The notes under the pieces are model-generated. The model was not told the origin of the DNA. It saw only the letters and a program-made list of their open reading frames with translations, and ran no database searches. Below, one piece after another: positions 1-11,393 of a stretch of DNA of 64,000 nucleotides. A program made the translations under genes and the position numbers. Positions within the stretch are counted from its first letter, which is position 1. Every line of letters starts with the position of its first letter. Source of the stretch: Acanthococcus lagerstroemiae (lineage: Eukaryota; Arthropoda; Insecta; Hemiptera; Eriococcidae); NCBI GenBank assembly GCA_031841125.1, contig CM063113.1:45374007-45438006 (forward strand), given 5' to 3'.

Positions 1-1580
1 GGATTTTCCGAAGTAACTGGTACAAGCTTATAGCTTCGAGAGGAAATACAGAACAAGCTCGATTATTTCAGCTTCGGATTATGTCAACTAAAAAATCTTC
101 TCCCTATTATTTCAACTTCTCCCGATTATGTCAGCCACTTGAACGCCTAATATGTACGCGTATTTCTCAACTTCCGAGGCGCCACACCTCCGAGACCCTG
201 CCATAAATCACGCTGATGGTTATGTAGCAATTGTACAGGCTGTGGCTTATGTGGAGGCACAAGAAAATATGACACTTGGTGAGAAGATGATGTGACGGTG
301 GAAAGAAATAGCCCTGAAGAAAAAATTGAAATCCTCGAAACAGAAGTCCATCTCGGAATATTTTAACATGTTGGAATAATTAGCTCTATGCACATCAATT
401 ATGCTTTCATTTCGTTAGTTTCTATAAAAATCAAAAAATATGTTATGTATTTACAAAACATACGATGTTTATTTGCTATTTTTGAGCAGTATTAGAATAA
501 AGAAAGAAAACTCCGTATTATTTCGACATTCAACAACTCCATTCCCCAATTAGTTGAAATAATCGAGTTTGTTGTGTAGGGCATTTCCTCTCCGAGTTGC
601 GAATTTTTGACACGTATTTGTATTTTTTGTATTTTTTTATTGTCTTGAAAACTGGAAGAGAGCATCAAGGGGATAAAAATAACATCCAGCAACCAGACAG
701 TTTGTACTTACGTTCTGACTCTTTAGCTGTGTTGACAAAATAAAAATATGAGACGAAATTTGAAAATGAAATTTGTTTTGAAATAATCGATCGCCAATCG
801 CCATGGACGCAGCTAGACTTTTTACCTTAGTGGGGCAAACAAAATTAATAATAATATACACACATGCAATCACGTGGAAAATGCCAAGTAGCCATATTTA
901 TATAATTTCAGTCTCTGTCCACAGGGGCAAGAGCCCCGGTTTGCCCCCCCCCACGCCCATGCCAATCGTGAAGAATATATTTAAGAAGAAATAATTATTA
1001 TTCAACTTACTTGAAGCCTAGAAAATGAATAGAATCATACTGTATTGCAGATTTTTTTCAAAATAATGGAAGAAGCCTTCCACACGCAGAGATTTCTCCC
1101 AATCCAGAAAAGACAGTTGTTGGTTTTCTTTTCTTGCCCCGGGAAAAGAAATGTTTCACACAATCACAATGAAAAGAGGAGAGGAGTAAGATTCCGGTTG
1201 TTCTCCAGAATAAGAATAACACTTTCTCGCTTAAAGACAATACACTTTCCACTCTTGTAAAAAAAGATATGATTTTTGCTAGAAATGAACTGTGTTGTGT
1301 CTTAAAAAACAAGAATAATCTTTGCTGTCTTTTTTTCAAAGTTAAGGGATTAATTTTCTTGGGTAACACGAGATAAAAATTCTCATCATTTAAATCCCAA
1401 AAATTCTACTCAGCCCTTCACGGGAAGAAACATAATCTTCATTTTCCTAGAGTGAAAATCGTTTTGCTTTCCCCGAGGAACTAGGAAATAAAGATACTAT
1501 TTTCTTTCTCTTTCTTCCTGGTTGGAATTTCATTATTTTATTGAGGTCAGAGGAAAACAAACTGATTATTTTCTTTCCTT
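1..1580. other. AT-rich stretch, no gene recognised
   Basis: No open frame here resembles a known protein and the short frames look like chance. One segment, about 905-965, has the phrase TTTCAGTCTCTGTC followed by a GGGGCAAG...GCCCC block and a run of C. The same phrase recurs in both arms of the large palindrome at 18.4-21.9 kb, so that part is repeat-derived. The rest is unassigned. Confidence 0.5.
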
Positions 1581-1589
1581 AAAAATGAG

Positions 1590-1930
1590 AACTCCCCACA
1601 GAATATCTGGTGGGATGCATGGCGATGTATGTATGCCAAAGTAGCCCCTGTGATATCGCATCCCTGGCCCCGGAAACTCCACTTTCGAGTATCGCATCAG
1701 TGGCCGAAGGGCCGCTTTGAGGCCGGCCCGAACTCCCATTTCGCCGTTCCGCTTCCGGTGTGCGCTGTCCTGTAAGGGCTACCATAGCACCCCTTACTGG
1801 CCGAGGTTAACGCTCACGCAGCATTAACCTGAAATTTGGGTGCACCACAGCCAGACGTACTTCCTCTTCACTCACCCCTTACCTCCTTGTCTTGGTACGT
1901 GTGGCGACGCAGGAAGTTGGTACCTCCTCA
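1590..1930 (+). repeat. Rep-A dispersed repeat, copy 1
   Basis: This GC-richer block matches by eye the blocks at 12690-12905, 19262-19590 and, in reverse, the two parts at 43960-44168 and 45834-45950. Shared landmarks in order are GCATG with a following ATGCCAAAG, a GGCC-GGAAACT phrase, TTTCGAGTATCGCATC, GAGGCCGGCCC, a CTGTCCTG phrase and, near the right end, CACTCACCCCTTACCTCC. The family is about 330-400 bp. I see no open frame shared by the copies, so it is probably non-autonomous (SINE- or MITE-like). The class is not known to me. Confidence 0.75.
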
Positions 1931-3040
1931 CAGAAACTAAAGATCTATGTTTCCGTGTAGGGGCGTAACGACTGGGAGAGCCCATCTCTCAGGTCAGCCA
2001 GTTTGGCAAACATAAGAGAGCGATTGGCAAAATTCGACTGAACAAGTGGAAAACCAATCAATTTTTCAATTTAAATAAATTAAAAAAAAAATTAATAAAT
2101 AAATAAAAAATTCAATTTGTTTGCGTTTGCTCTGCTCGTAGGAATTAGTCGATTTTTTTTTTTGGAAATATTGTATCTTTCTGAAAATGGTACACGTCAG
2201 ATGAATTAGCTACCCCTCGAAAATTCTAAGAAAAAAGGGTATCGTCTGACGGGTTCTTTTAGTTATAGATAATTTTTGAAGATTAAATCAAAACCAAACT
2301 TTTACTCCGGGAAAAAATTAATCTCTATCGAATTATTCGATAGCAAAGTTTCCGGGAAAGTGAACAAAATGATGAAACCAAAAGTAAATATTCGGGGACG
2401 ATAAAAGTAAACTTATTTGAATAAGTCGTTTCAAGGTTTCAACCCTGGGATCATTTAATAATCTGATACAGCCCTCAATGTTGACGAAAATGAGTGTCCC
2501 GAATTTTTAACGAGCAAAGATAACCTTTGAGTTAGAAAAATCCAGTTGAAAAATGTGCGAAAACAATGCACTTTGGTCCATTTTTTCAACTTAAATGAGT
2601 AGAAAAATCTTCGAAAACTTTTTTTCTTACGCTCCACTTACGAATTTAGGCCATCAAACGAACGAAACTGAAAAAAATTAAAAATTCAAATCGTGTAAAC
2701 TGGCTGAAACATTTATAAAAATCGAGACATCTTGAAAGGGGACTAAATTTACCCTGCATTTACACTCAGTGGAGCGAAAAAGGTACAAGGGTACATCGCT
2801 CGGTGGGGGGAAGGGAAAAGTGTTGTGAACGCAAAAATTCCGGATTAAAATCTTACAAACTTCAGTTGTTAAGCAAAAAACAAGCGGTTTTTGTCTTATT
2901 TACTTTTTCGACTGACTCCTAGAATTTCATGCGTTCTGTACGTAAACGATTAAAATGTTACAAAATTTCCTTCCACAAGCAAAAAAAAAAAAAAAAAAAA
3001 AAAGAGAGTTTAACCAGAATTAGGAAATTCCAGGGTATTG
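1931..3040. repeat. Unassigned AT-rich DNA with a dispersed ~110-bp repeat
   Basis: Positions about 2325-2435 match the reverse complement of about 12935-13045; both contain ATCGAATTATTCGATA, a GAACAAAATGATGAAACCA phrase and ATTCGGGGAC. In both places the segment lies a few hundred bases or less downstream of a Rep-A copy. The rest of the stretch has no recognisable gene and ends in a poly(A) run near 2981-3003. Confidence 0.5.
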
Positions 3041-3560
3041 AATTATGAGCCAACAGTGCTTCATGGAACCTGAATTATTTCAATTCTTAGCCCAGCTGCA
3101 TTTCAGCTATTTTGAACCCAAAATTCTCTGCCAAAATAGAGAGATTTCAGGCACTAAATTTACAGATAGAAGTGCTCTATTTACAATTGGATTTTTAACC
3201 AGCTGGATTTTCGATACCAGGAATTTCAGCTGTCAGATTTTGAGTCAAAAGAGCTCTGTCGAAATTTCTTATTTTAATTTTCAGTTAGGGACTTCGAGAA
3301 AAAGATAAAATCACGTGAACCTCTTGATTTGAAGTTTTATTCTTCGCAGTTTAGATAATAGGGGGATTTCAGGCTTCAAATTTTGAGAGTCAAAGGTTAG
3401 TATGCTGAATTATAAGTACTGCAGTGATTTCAGGAACCCGATTTTGGGCCAACAAGGTTCCATAAGAAATTTTAATATTAATTCTTCGCTAGCCATTTTG
3501 AACTTACATTTTGAGTAAATAAAGCTCCGTATCGAAACCTTAACTTTTTAATTTTCGAAT
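3041..3560. repeat. Degenerate short tandem repeat
   Basis: Phrases such as GATTTCAG, CAGCT-ATTTT, GAACC-AAATT and AGAGCTC recur at irregular spacing of tens of bases. This suggests an old, heavily diverged tandem array. No unit boundary can be fixed by eye. Confidence 0.35.
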
Positions 3561-5090
3561 TGAGATGTTTAGAGCGGAGAGATTGTTTGTGCATATAGGG
3601 TGTCTAACAAAATCGAATTTTGAAAATGAATGACCTTTCCCCTTACCCTCACCCCAATTTGCTGTGAATGCTATGAATGCGCTGCAAATACGATATGAAT
3701 ATTATTTTAAAGGAAATATTAAGTTTCACCACAACTAGTGCTTCTTTTTTTTTTTGACATTTTGGTAGAAAGCTGTACCGTTTTTCCTATCAGACTACGG
3801 TTATTTCTTTGTGCCAAAAAAGTGCGTTCACGCGAATCCTTATTCACCACTCGCAACATTGATTTAACTGGTTATATTGAGTATGTCCCTCTTGTAAATT
3901 TCACAATTTCTGACTTATCTCCAGTTCGGTACATCCAACATATTCACCGCTGAGAAGTTGAAAAATAATCAAATTGTGTCGAGCTTTCAATCAGCCTCGG
4001 TTCCCTATTGCCGTAACAGTCGCAGTTTCCCTACTTATAAATTGGAAAATCTTATCGGATAAGGAGGAGAAGAGCAGTGCCGTGTTTGTATATTGCGGCG
4101 AATTCCTGTATATGTGTTTTTCGAAAGAACATACACTAGATGGCAAATAAAACCATTAGACATCGTCGTTTACACCCGGGAATTCAATTTCTTCGATCTG
4201 CGCTCTTCATCGGCTGTTACTTCTTTATTATTTTCCCTATTGCTTTCTTTTATTCATTTATTATCTCGTGTTTTTCTTTCGCGTTTGTTTCGATTTTTTT
4301 TTTCTATTTTCTTTTTCATCGTCGAAATTGTGGCAGTAGGAACCGAATGTACGATTTTTTTCGAGAGCGAGAGAGAGAAAGCAAAATAAGATTTTTGATA
4401 ACGAAGACGCTCAGTGGGCGAGAGTGCGAAGGGGAAAAGAATAATAAAAGGATATTCCGAACTTTTATTTCTGGTGTGTTCCCATTTTATAGATATCCCA
4501 CTATAGCTCTATTTGGGTTCTCGTGTAAAGAGCAGCGATTTCGTCGCTTGAAAAGAATCGAAAAACGTTCGTTCGAGGTTCATAGAATAGGGCCATCATA
4601 GAATAGGGCCAACGCTGCTACCGACCTCTGGCATCGAGCAGATGAGCAAACTAAATTTTTCGATGGGCGAACTTCAACGCGGGGAAGGGTTTGTTAATGG
4701 ATTTTTCAGAAAGGGCAAGCGATAACTTCGGATTTCCTCGATCTCTGGACGGGGAGGGGGAGTAAACTGAGTTTCCAGGAGGTAATGTTCCCATTTGCAC
4801 CCGCTAATCACAGCCTTGGATGGTGCAGTCGTACGACAGCTTGACTTAGGCTCGAAAACACTACGGACTTGTGGAATTGAATTGAATATTCCAGTGGCAG
4901 GAATCTGTCACCTTACACTTGAACACATTCGGGTTCCTTAGTAATATTCAGTTTCATTACCTGTTTTCCATACTCAGTATTTCAGGTTATAGCCCCTGCG
5001 GACCTCGACAAGTAGGGATTATAGTGCCAATAATTCTAAAAATAAACATGGTGACCTGAGAAATGCTGTGTTCATTATTAATAATATCTC
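3561..5090. other. Unassigned stretch, no gene recognised
   Basis: Overlapping open frames near 4093-4601 are rich in Phe, Ile, Ser and Arg and come from T-rich and GAGA-rich low-complexity DNA. They match nothing I know. I see no convincing gene, RNA or mobile element here. Confidence 0.4.
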
Positions 5091-5276
5091 ACGGTGTTCC
5101 ACGAAATTTACCCCATTTTTTCCCGAACCGATTGGCAGATCTTTGCCAGACCAATTGCCATCTTCCTGTGGCAAATTCTAGTTTCTCTAGGGCTTGAAAA
5201 ATTCTCTCCCTCATTTATAGGGGGCTGTAACGTGCCACTAACTTCGGAATCTTAAATGGAAAGCTAGGCCTTTATA

Positions 5277-6200
5277 CACATCGCTGAAAAGGGTATATCC
5301 TGTAAAATACGAATCGGGGAAAAATTTCAAAATTCATCAATTTTTGGGGGCAAGGGGCCTAAAGATGACCAAAATCCATCAAAAATCAAAGTGTCATAAC
5401 CTAGCAAACAAACAATTGAAAGAGGGGATTTCGAGGTCACGGACTCCGAATTACACGATTTAACCCGGTTTAGGGCTTTAAAATCCAAATTTTCAACCTA
5501 AAATTGGTTCCTATTCACAAATTTTTGGCTTTCTGAATACAGATTATTAAAGTAGCCTCACGCACATCGTTGAATAGAGAACTTCCTCCAGAGTATGAAT
5601 CCAGGAAAAAAATTACAAAATTCATCAAGTGGGGGTAAGGGGCCTAGAGACGACCAAAATTCGTCCAAAATTGAAGTATTATGACCTAGCAAACAGACTA
5701 TCGAAAAGGGGGTTTTCGAGGTCGCTGATTCCGAATGTCACGCCTTCCTCCCGATTCAACTCGTTTTAGGGCCTTAAAATTCAATTTTAGACTCAAAAGT
5801 GATTTTAATTTACAAATTTTTAAGTTTCTGAACGCAGGTTATCAAAGTGGCTTCATGCACACCGTTGGGTAGAGCAGTTCCTCCAAAATACGAATTCGTA
5901 AAGAAAAATAGCAAATTCATCAATTTTGGGAGACAGGGTCTAACCCTAGCCAAAACCTATCCAAAATCAGATACCTAAAAGTGCTGCTATTTATAAATTT
6001 TTGAATTTCTCATTGCAGATTATCCAAATGGCTTTATGCACGTCATTGGAAAGTGAACTTTCCCCAGAAACGAATCTGTGCGAAAAAAGTTTGGGTTCAT
6101 CACGTGATTTCCTACAGCCAGAGGGCCCCGAAATCTGAAATTGGAATGAGAAAGGTAGTGTCAAGTACAAATTTTTGACATTTTGGGACTTACAAGACAT
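5277..6200. repeat. Direct subrepeats inside the foldback element
   Basis: Three to four diverged units start near 5277, 5572, 5858 and 6038 with CACATCG-TTGAA variants. They continue through a TACGAAT phrase, AAATTCATCAA, a GGGGCCTA phrase, ACCAAAATCCATC, CCTAGCAAACA and GGTTTTCGAGGTC. Spacing is about 290 bp for the first two intervals and shorter for the last. Confidence 0.65.
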
Positions 6201-6359
6201 ACAGGGTTATTCGGTTTTCGTTGCAACATAGGAAAACCCGGCATGTTGCGTGGTAGTATGAATAAGCGGGCACGCGATTCAGATTTTAACGCAACATTAC
6301 TGTGCTCTGTGTCGCTGTGACGGGCAACAGAAAATGCAACGATTCAGGGGGGAAAACTT

Positions 6360-7256
6360 CGATGGTTTTTGAAGAATTTTATTGAAACTTGTCAGGAAAA
6401 ATGTTCGATAATCTCCGGAGAATTTCTTCGGAAACTTCGGGGAAAATCTCGGATGAATTTTTAAGGAATTTCATCGGTATTGTTGGAAAAAAATTCCAAT
6501 AATTTCCAAAGAATTTCTTCGGAAACGTCGGGGAAAATCTCCGATAAATTTTAAGGAATTTCATCGGAAATTGTTGGAAAAGTCTCCGATGATTTTTAAG
6601 GAATTTTATCGGAACTCGGGAAAAATCTCCAATAATTTTTAATGAATTTCAACGGAAATTGTTGGAAAAAATTCCGATAATGTCCAAAGAATCTCATCGG
6701 AAACCTTTAGAAAAAATTTTCCATAATTTCCAAAAAGTTTCATTAAAATTCTTCGAGGAAGTTTTTCCGATAATTTTTGAAGCCTGCCATAGGAAATATT
6801 CGGGGGAATACTCCAATGGTTTAATAATTCAAAAATTATCAGGGAAATATTCTCGTAGAGTTTAATGAAATTTTTTTGGAAGTCATTGGAAATTTTTCCT
6901 AAAGACTTCCGATGAGATTCTTCGGAAATTATCGGAATTAGTTTCCAACAAATTCCGATAAAATTCTTTAAAATTGATCGGAGATTTTTTTCGAGTTCCC
7001 GCAAAATTCCTTAAAATTTATTGGAGATTTTTTCCAACGTTTCCTAAGAAATTCTTTGGAAATTTTAATTATTATATTTTTAATTATATTAAAATTGTTA
7101 TTGGAATTTTTTTCAACAATTTCCGATAAAATTCCTTAAAATTTATCGGAGATTCTTCCCGAGTTCCAATGAAATTCTTTAAAAATTATCAGAGATTTTT
7201 CTCGAGTATTTCCCAGAAATACTTCCAAAGTTATCGAAAAATTTTCTTTAAGAATT
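6360..7256. repeat. Inverted satellite-like array in the foldback element
   Basis: Left of about 6800 the units read GGAATTTCATCGGAAA, TTGTTGGAAAAA, CCGATAATTT and so on, at roughly 50-60 bp. Right of about 6880 the same phrases appear as reverse complements, such as TTTCCGATAAAATTCC and TTATCGGAGATTTT. The array is therefore itself a large imperfect palindrome. Short open frames across it reflect the repeat. Confidence 0.7.
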
Positions 7257-7449
7257 TTGTGTGCATAAAGGCATACCTTTCCATTTAAGATTCCGAAGTT
7301 GGTGGCACGTTACAGCCCCTAATAAATCGGGGAGAAAATTTTTCAAGCCCTAGAGAAACTAGACCTTACCTCAGGAAGATGGCAATTTGTCCGGCAAAGA
7401 TCCGGTTCGGAAGAAAAATGGGGGGGGGGGGTAACTTTCGTGGAACACC

Positions 7450-8439
7450 CGGTATAGATGAATGTCTACATTTCAGGTTGTAGCTTTCTGAAGACCTTAA
7501 GAAGTATGGGTTGGAATTTAAATAACCTCAAAATTAAATTCAACATTGCACGAAATTCTATAACCAATGCCCTTGAAGCTATTAAATTAATTTTTAGGTT
7601 ATGACCCTGTAGAAGCCTTGCGGCGGGGGAAGGGTTGCGCCCAAAATGATCTCAGAAATGAGTTCAGCGTACCCGTAACCTATGAAAAGAAATTATTGTA
7701 TGCACTTTTTCCGATTTTGTTCAATGGAATTCATAATTACGCTAATAAGTCCACGAGAGCCTCATATTTGACCCTCCCATCCCCTCCTATCAAACTTTTC
7801 TGGAAAAATATACATTGGGGCGAAAAATGACATCATAGAGAACTGTAATATTGGTACAATTTCGTTTTGATTTTTAAACGTGAAATAAGCTGAACCGCGC
7901 TTGACCTTAATTGGAATCCTATGTTGAATATCACCTTATTTGTAAGAGTCCTGGAAAAAATTTTTTTGCTGAAATTTTGAGCACTGCGTTTTCAAATGCC
8001 TATTTTTCGTGTGGAAGCGAGAATCGAAGAAAAAAAATGAAATATGTGCCACAGGGCGTAGGTCCGTTACCAGCCTCGTTGAGGGGAGGGGCAAAGATTA
8101 TTACTGAACATAGGGGAGAATGAATATCAAAATTTTTGACTTTGTTGTACCTCTCCCCGTCAGGGTAGGATTTAGGATTTTCGGGCCTCGATTTGGGTAG
8201 AGCCCCTTCCCACTTTTTCTCCATGGAAGGGGGATGCGTTGTCAAAGTCGGCATTTTTCGTGCATTTGAACAAATCAGTCAGCGATCGGCAAACAACTAG
8301 TGTTTTTATTTCTATTTTCTTTTACATTTTTCTACATATGCTAGGGGTCCTTTGGGAGGGTACACCCCTAGACCCTGCTCGCGGCACAGGCTTGCGCCGC
8401 CGATCGATGGCAATCAAATTTTCACTTCTGGTGCAAAAT
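7450..8439. other. Unassigned stretch, no gene recognised
   Basis: The short frames here are not recognisable. The DNA contains several G-rich patches (for example GGGGAGGGGC near 8090) but no repeat unit that I can match elsewhere in the window. Confidence 0.4.
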
Positions 8440-9060
8440 CGACCAAACTTCCTGAGATAGGGTCATTGGAGGGTAATGTCGAAGCGTCGCTTCTTTTTTC
8501 CGCTTTTACGATCGGCGAGTCTCGAATTCCTGCCGACGCGATTTGTTGCAACGCGTATGCTGAATATCGTTCTCGTGTTTCTCTCATTTTTATTTTCCAT
8601 TAATATTTTCAAACGTCGCGCGGTCATGTTATTTCATTAACGAAACTTCCCGTTAATGGAATGCAACGCGAAACATTTCCGTTAATCGGTTTTATCTGGT
8701 TCACATACGTGTTTTGCGAGTGCGTGCACGTACAGCGAGCGCACACAGTCGCACACCGTGTACACCGACCGGAGTACACGCGCGCATCGCCGCCGCGTCA
8801 CGTCCGACACATCACATTGTTTTTCATGAGAAGAAGTGATAATAATTAGTTTACACACCAACCGCCCGGGTGATAACCGACCGACGAGCGATTTTGCCAC
8901 CGGTCCGTGGGTCGGTCACGCGGCAGTTTCAACAAGAACGGCGAAAACGATCACGTCTTGTACGCTAGGCTAAGCCAGGCTCGTAATCAGACTGGGGCAA
9001 ATGGGGGCATCACTCCCCAAGGAACGGTTATGCTCCCTATTCACATTCTATAGCAACACA
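8440..9060. other. CpG-dense stretch, no gene recognised
   Basis: About 8510-8960 is unusually rich in CG dinucleotides compared with its surroundings, with repeated CGCG, GTCGC and CACGCG words. Such segments can be promoters or first exons. I see no convincing start codon context, TATA box or conserved protein, so only the base composition is reported. Confidence 0.4.
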
Positions 9061-9091
9061 GAATTAATACATTACGCAGTTAGGGAGAAAA

Positions 9092-10262
9092 TAGTGAGTA
9101 TTTCTCAGAAAGCACGAAATTACAAGGAACCTGTAAGCATAGTAAGCAGGTAATGGAGAACATTCCATCCAGGTGTTGCAAAAGTCGTATTTTTTGATGC
9201 AAATGCGAGAAGGAGGACTTTCTGCTGCGAGTAGTTTGACGCACAAGCCACAAGCGAGCACGACACATCACATGAGTGCGGATGAATACTTCTTCTCAGA
9301 AAGCGCAGAATTACAAGCAACCTAGGAGCAATGAGGAGGTAATAAAGAACGTTCTGTGGAGGTGTTGAGAAATTGTATATTTCGATACAGGTGCGAGAAG
9401 AAGGACTTTGTGACGCGAGTATGAAATTTAACGCACGAGCCACAAGCGTGTACAGATGAATACTTCTTCTCAGGAAGTGCAGAATTACGAGGAACCTGTG
9501 AACAATAAGGAGGTAATAAAAAACGTTCTGTGCAGGTGTTGAGAAATGGTATATTTTGATACATGTGCAAGAAGAAGGACTTTTTGCTGCAAGTGTGAAG
9601 TTTGACGCACGGGCCATGAGCGAATGCGGATGAATACTTCTTCTCAGAAAGCGCAGAATTACAAGGAACCTATGAGCAATAAGGAAGTAAGAAAGAATGT
9701 TCTGTGGAGGTGTTGAGAAATTGTATATTTTGATACACGTGCAAGAAGAAGGACTTTGTGATGCAAGTGTAAAATTTAACGCACGAGCCATAAGCGTGTG
9801 CAGATGAATACTTCCTCTCAGGAAGTGCAGAATTACAAGGAACATATGAGCAATAAGAAGGTAATAAAGAACGTTCCATGCAGGTGTTGAGAAATTGTAT
9901 ATTTTTATACACGTGCGAGAAGAATGACTTTTTCCTGCGAGTGTGAAGTTTCACGCACAAGCCACAAGTGAGTGCGGATGAATACTTCTTCTTAGAAAGC
10001 GCAGAATTACAAGGAACCTATGAGCAACAAGGAGGTAATAAAGAACGTTCCGTGCAGGTGTTGAGAAATCATACTTGTATATTTTGATACATGTGCGAGA
10101 AGAAGGACTTTTTGCTGCGAGTGCGAATGAATACTTCTTCTCAGGAAGCGCAGAATTACAAAGAATCTATGCGCAATAAGACGGTAATAAAGAACGTTCC
10201 CTGCGGGTGTGAAGTTTGACGGCAAGCCACAAGCGAGTGAGACAAATCACGCGAGTGCGGAA
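9092..10262. repeat. 174-bp tandem array with alternating A/B units
   Basis: The landmark GATGAATACTTC recurs at 9281, 9455, 9629, 9803 and 9977, exactly 174 bp apart, and again near 10125 in a shortened unit. Alternate units differ in a consistent way. Units at 9281, 9629 and 9977 read GCGGATGAA followed by AGAAAGCGCAG. Units at 9455 and 9803 read CAGATGAA followed by AGGAAGTGCAG. The true period is therefore a 348-bp dimer. The first and last partial units share a unique extension ending CATCACATGAGTGCGG or a close variant. Because 174 is divisible by three, open frames run through the array. Confidence 0.9.
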
Positions 10263-11393
10263 ATCCTCGCACGAGTATCGAGCACTTTTCTTTGTACATG
10301 GCGGCCGGGGCTCCAAGACGTGTCTACAAACGGCGCACGAGCTGTGTGGTGTTGGCTGAACTGATTCGTGGCGATCCACAAGTCCGACTGGGAATCAGCT
10401 TGGACAGGTTTGGCCCGAGCACATGAAAGTAACCGTCCTTTCGGATGAGGCAGCAGTCGCAATCCGATTATGGTAGGAGAATATTGCATTACAGTCAGGT
10501 CGGGAGGTGTCTTCCTGTAGCTCCAGTAAATGGAAAACGTGGCCGGGGTAATACCTGCATTCAAAGAGGGCTTTTGTGAACGGTTTTTCATTCGATCGGT
10601 TTGGAAAATCAATTTACCACAGTTTGTATTCCAAATTGGGCTAATTTGTTTTTCCACATCTTGAGGGGAAAAAAGCCACACATGTCCTCCGTGCTCGCTG
10701 AAGTTACATTAACACTTTCAGATACTTTATCTATGAATAGTAAACAGTACTCCGGATAACGTATGTAAATGCAGAAACCGAGCAAACTCGTTCCAACTAT
10801 TTGTCGCAAATCCAGGGATGGAAAAAGCTTAAGGCGATAATCGTCCAAGTCGAAGCTCAAGCTCAATTTTACGCGGCTCTTAGGCGCTTCAGAAGCCAGT
10901 CGTTGCTTTCTCTATATCAAGCGCAAAGCAAGTCATGAAGAAAGACCTGAGTCGCTGACTGGCTCTTTAAAATTTTTTTAATCAAACAATAAATAATATT
11001 ATATACCGTTGTCAAGAATGAGTTGGTAGGTCAGCTGAAATTCAATATAGTAATGCTGTGGAACAGGAGAACTTTACCGAGGATAAAATAATGTGATTTT
11101 TGAATTCTACTGTCAATTTCATATTGAATTGACTATAATGTCGAGTAAAACTGCCGACTTTTTGAGAAAAAATAAACCTGATAGCGAAGAAGAACAGGAA
11201 GCCAAAGCTAAGCTGATGGAATATTCTGAGAAATTATTTAACAGGAGCCATTGATCATTCAAGTTTGAAGTAGATACTATATTCTTTCTAGTCTAGGACG
11301 TTCTCTTTTCTGATTCCTGTACTGCTTCCGAAATTGCGGTTCGTCTTTTATTCGAAACAAAAGCTGACTTTGAATGCAGTAATTACAAGAATA
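10263..11393. other. Unassigned stretch, no gene recognised
   Basis: A 144-residue reverse frame at 10247-10681 and an 85-residue reverse frame at 10609-10866 overlap in different frames and match nothing I know. A loose inverted repeat (AGCCAGTC with GACTGGCT) lies at about 10892-10968. No other feature is seen. Confidence 0.4.

Larger units (their letters stand above)
5093..7449. mobile_element. Foldback-type element with long terminal inverted repeats
   Basis: The first ~190 bp (5093-5283) match the reverse complement of the last ~190 bp (7258-7449). Both ends start GGTGTTCCACGAAA when read inward. Each inverted repeat carries the same landmarks in order: a TTTGCCGGA-like site, a CTAGGGCTTGAAAAATT phrase, GGGGCTGTAACGTGCCAC and TTCGGAATCTTAAATGGAAAG. 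Internally there are direct subrepeats (5277-6200) and an array that changes direction near 6800. No transposase frame is visible, so it appears non-autonomous. The architecture resembles foldback or Galileo-type elements, but that is inference from structure only. No clear target duplication is seen. Confidence 0.7.

Noticed and set aside
4140..4601. 153-codon forward open frame as a gene
   Set aside because: Its composition is driven by T-rich and GAGA-rich low-complexity DNA. It overlaps another forward frame and shows no domain or splice context.
8510..8960. CpG-island promoter with a first exon
   Set aside because: Only CG density supports it. No start context, core promoter element or conserved frame could be shown.
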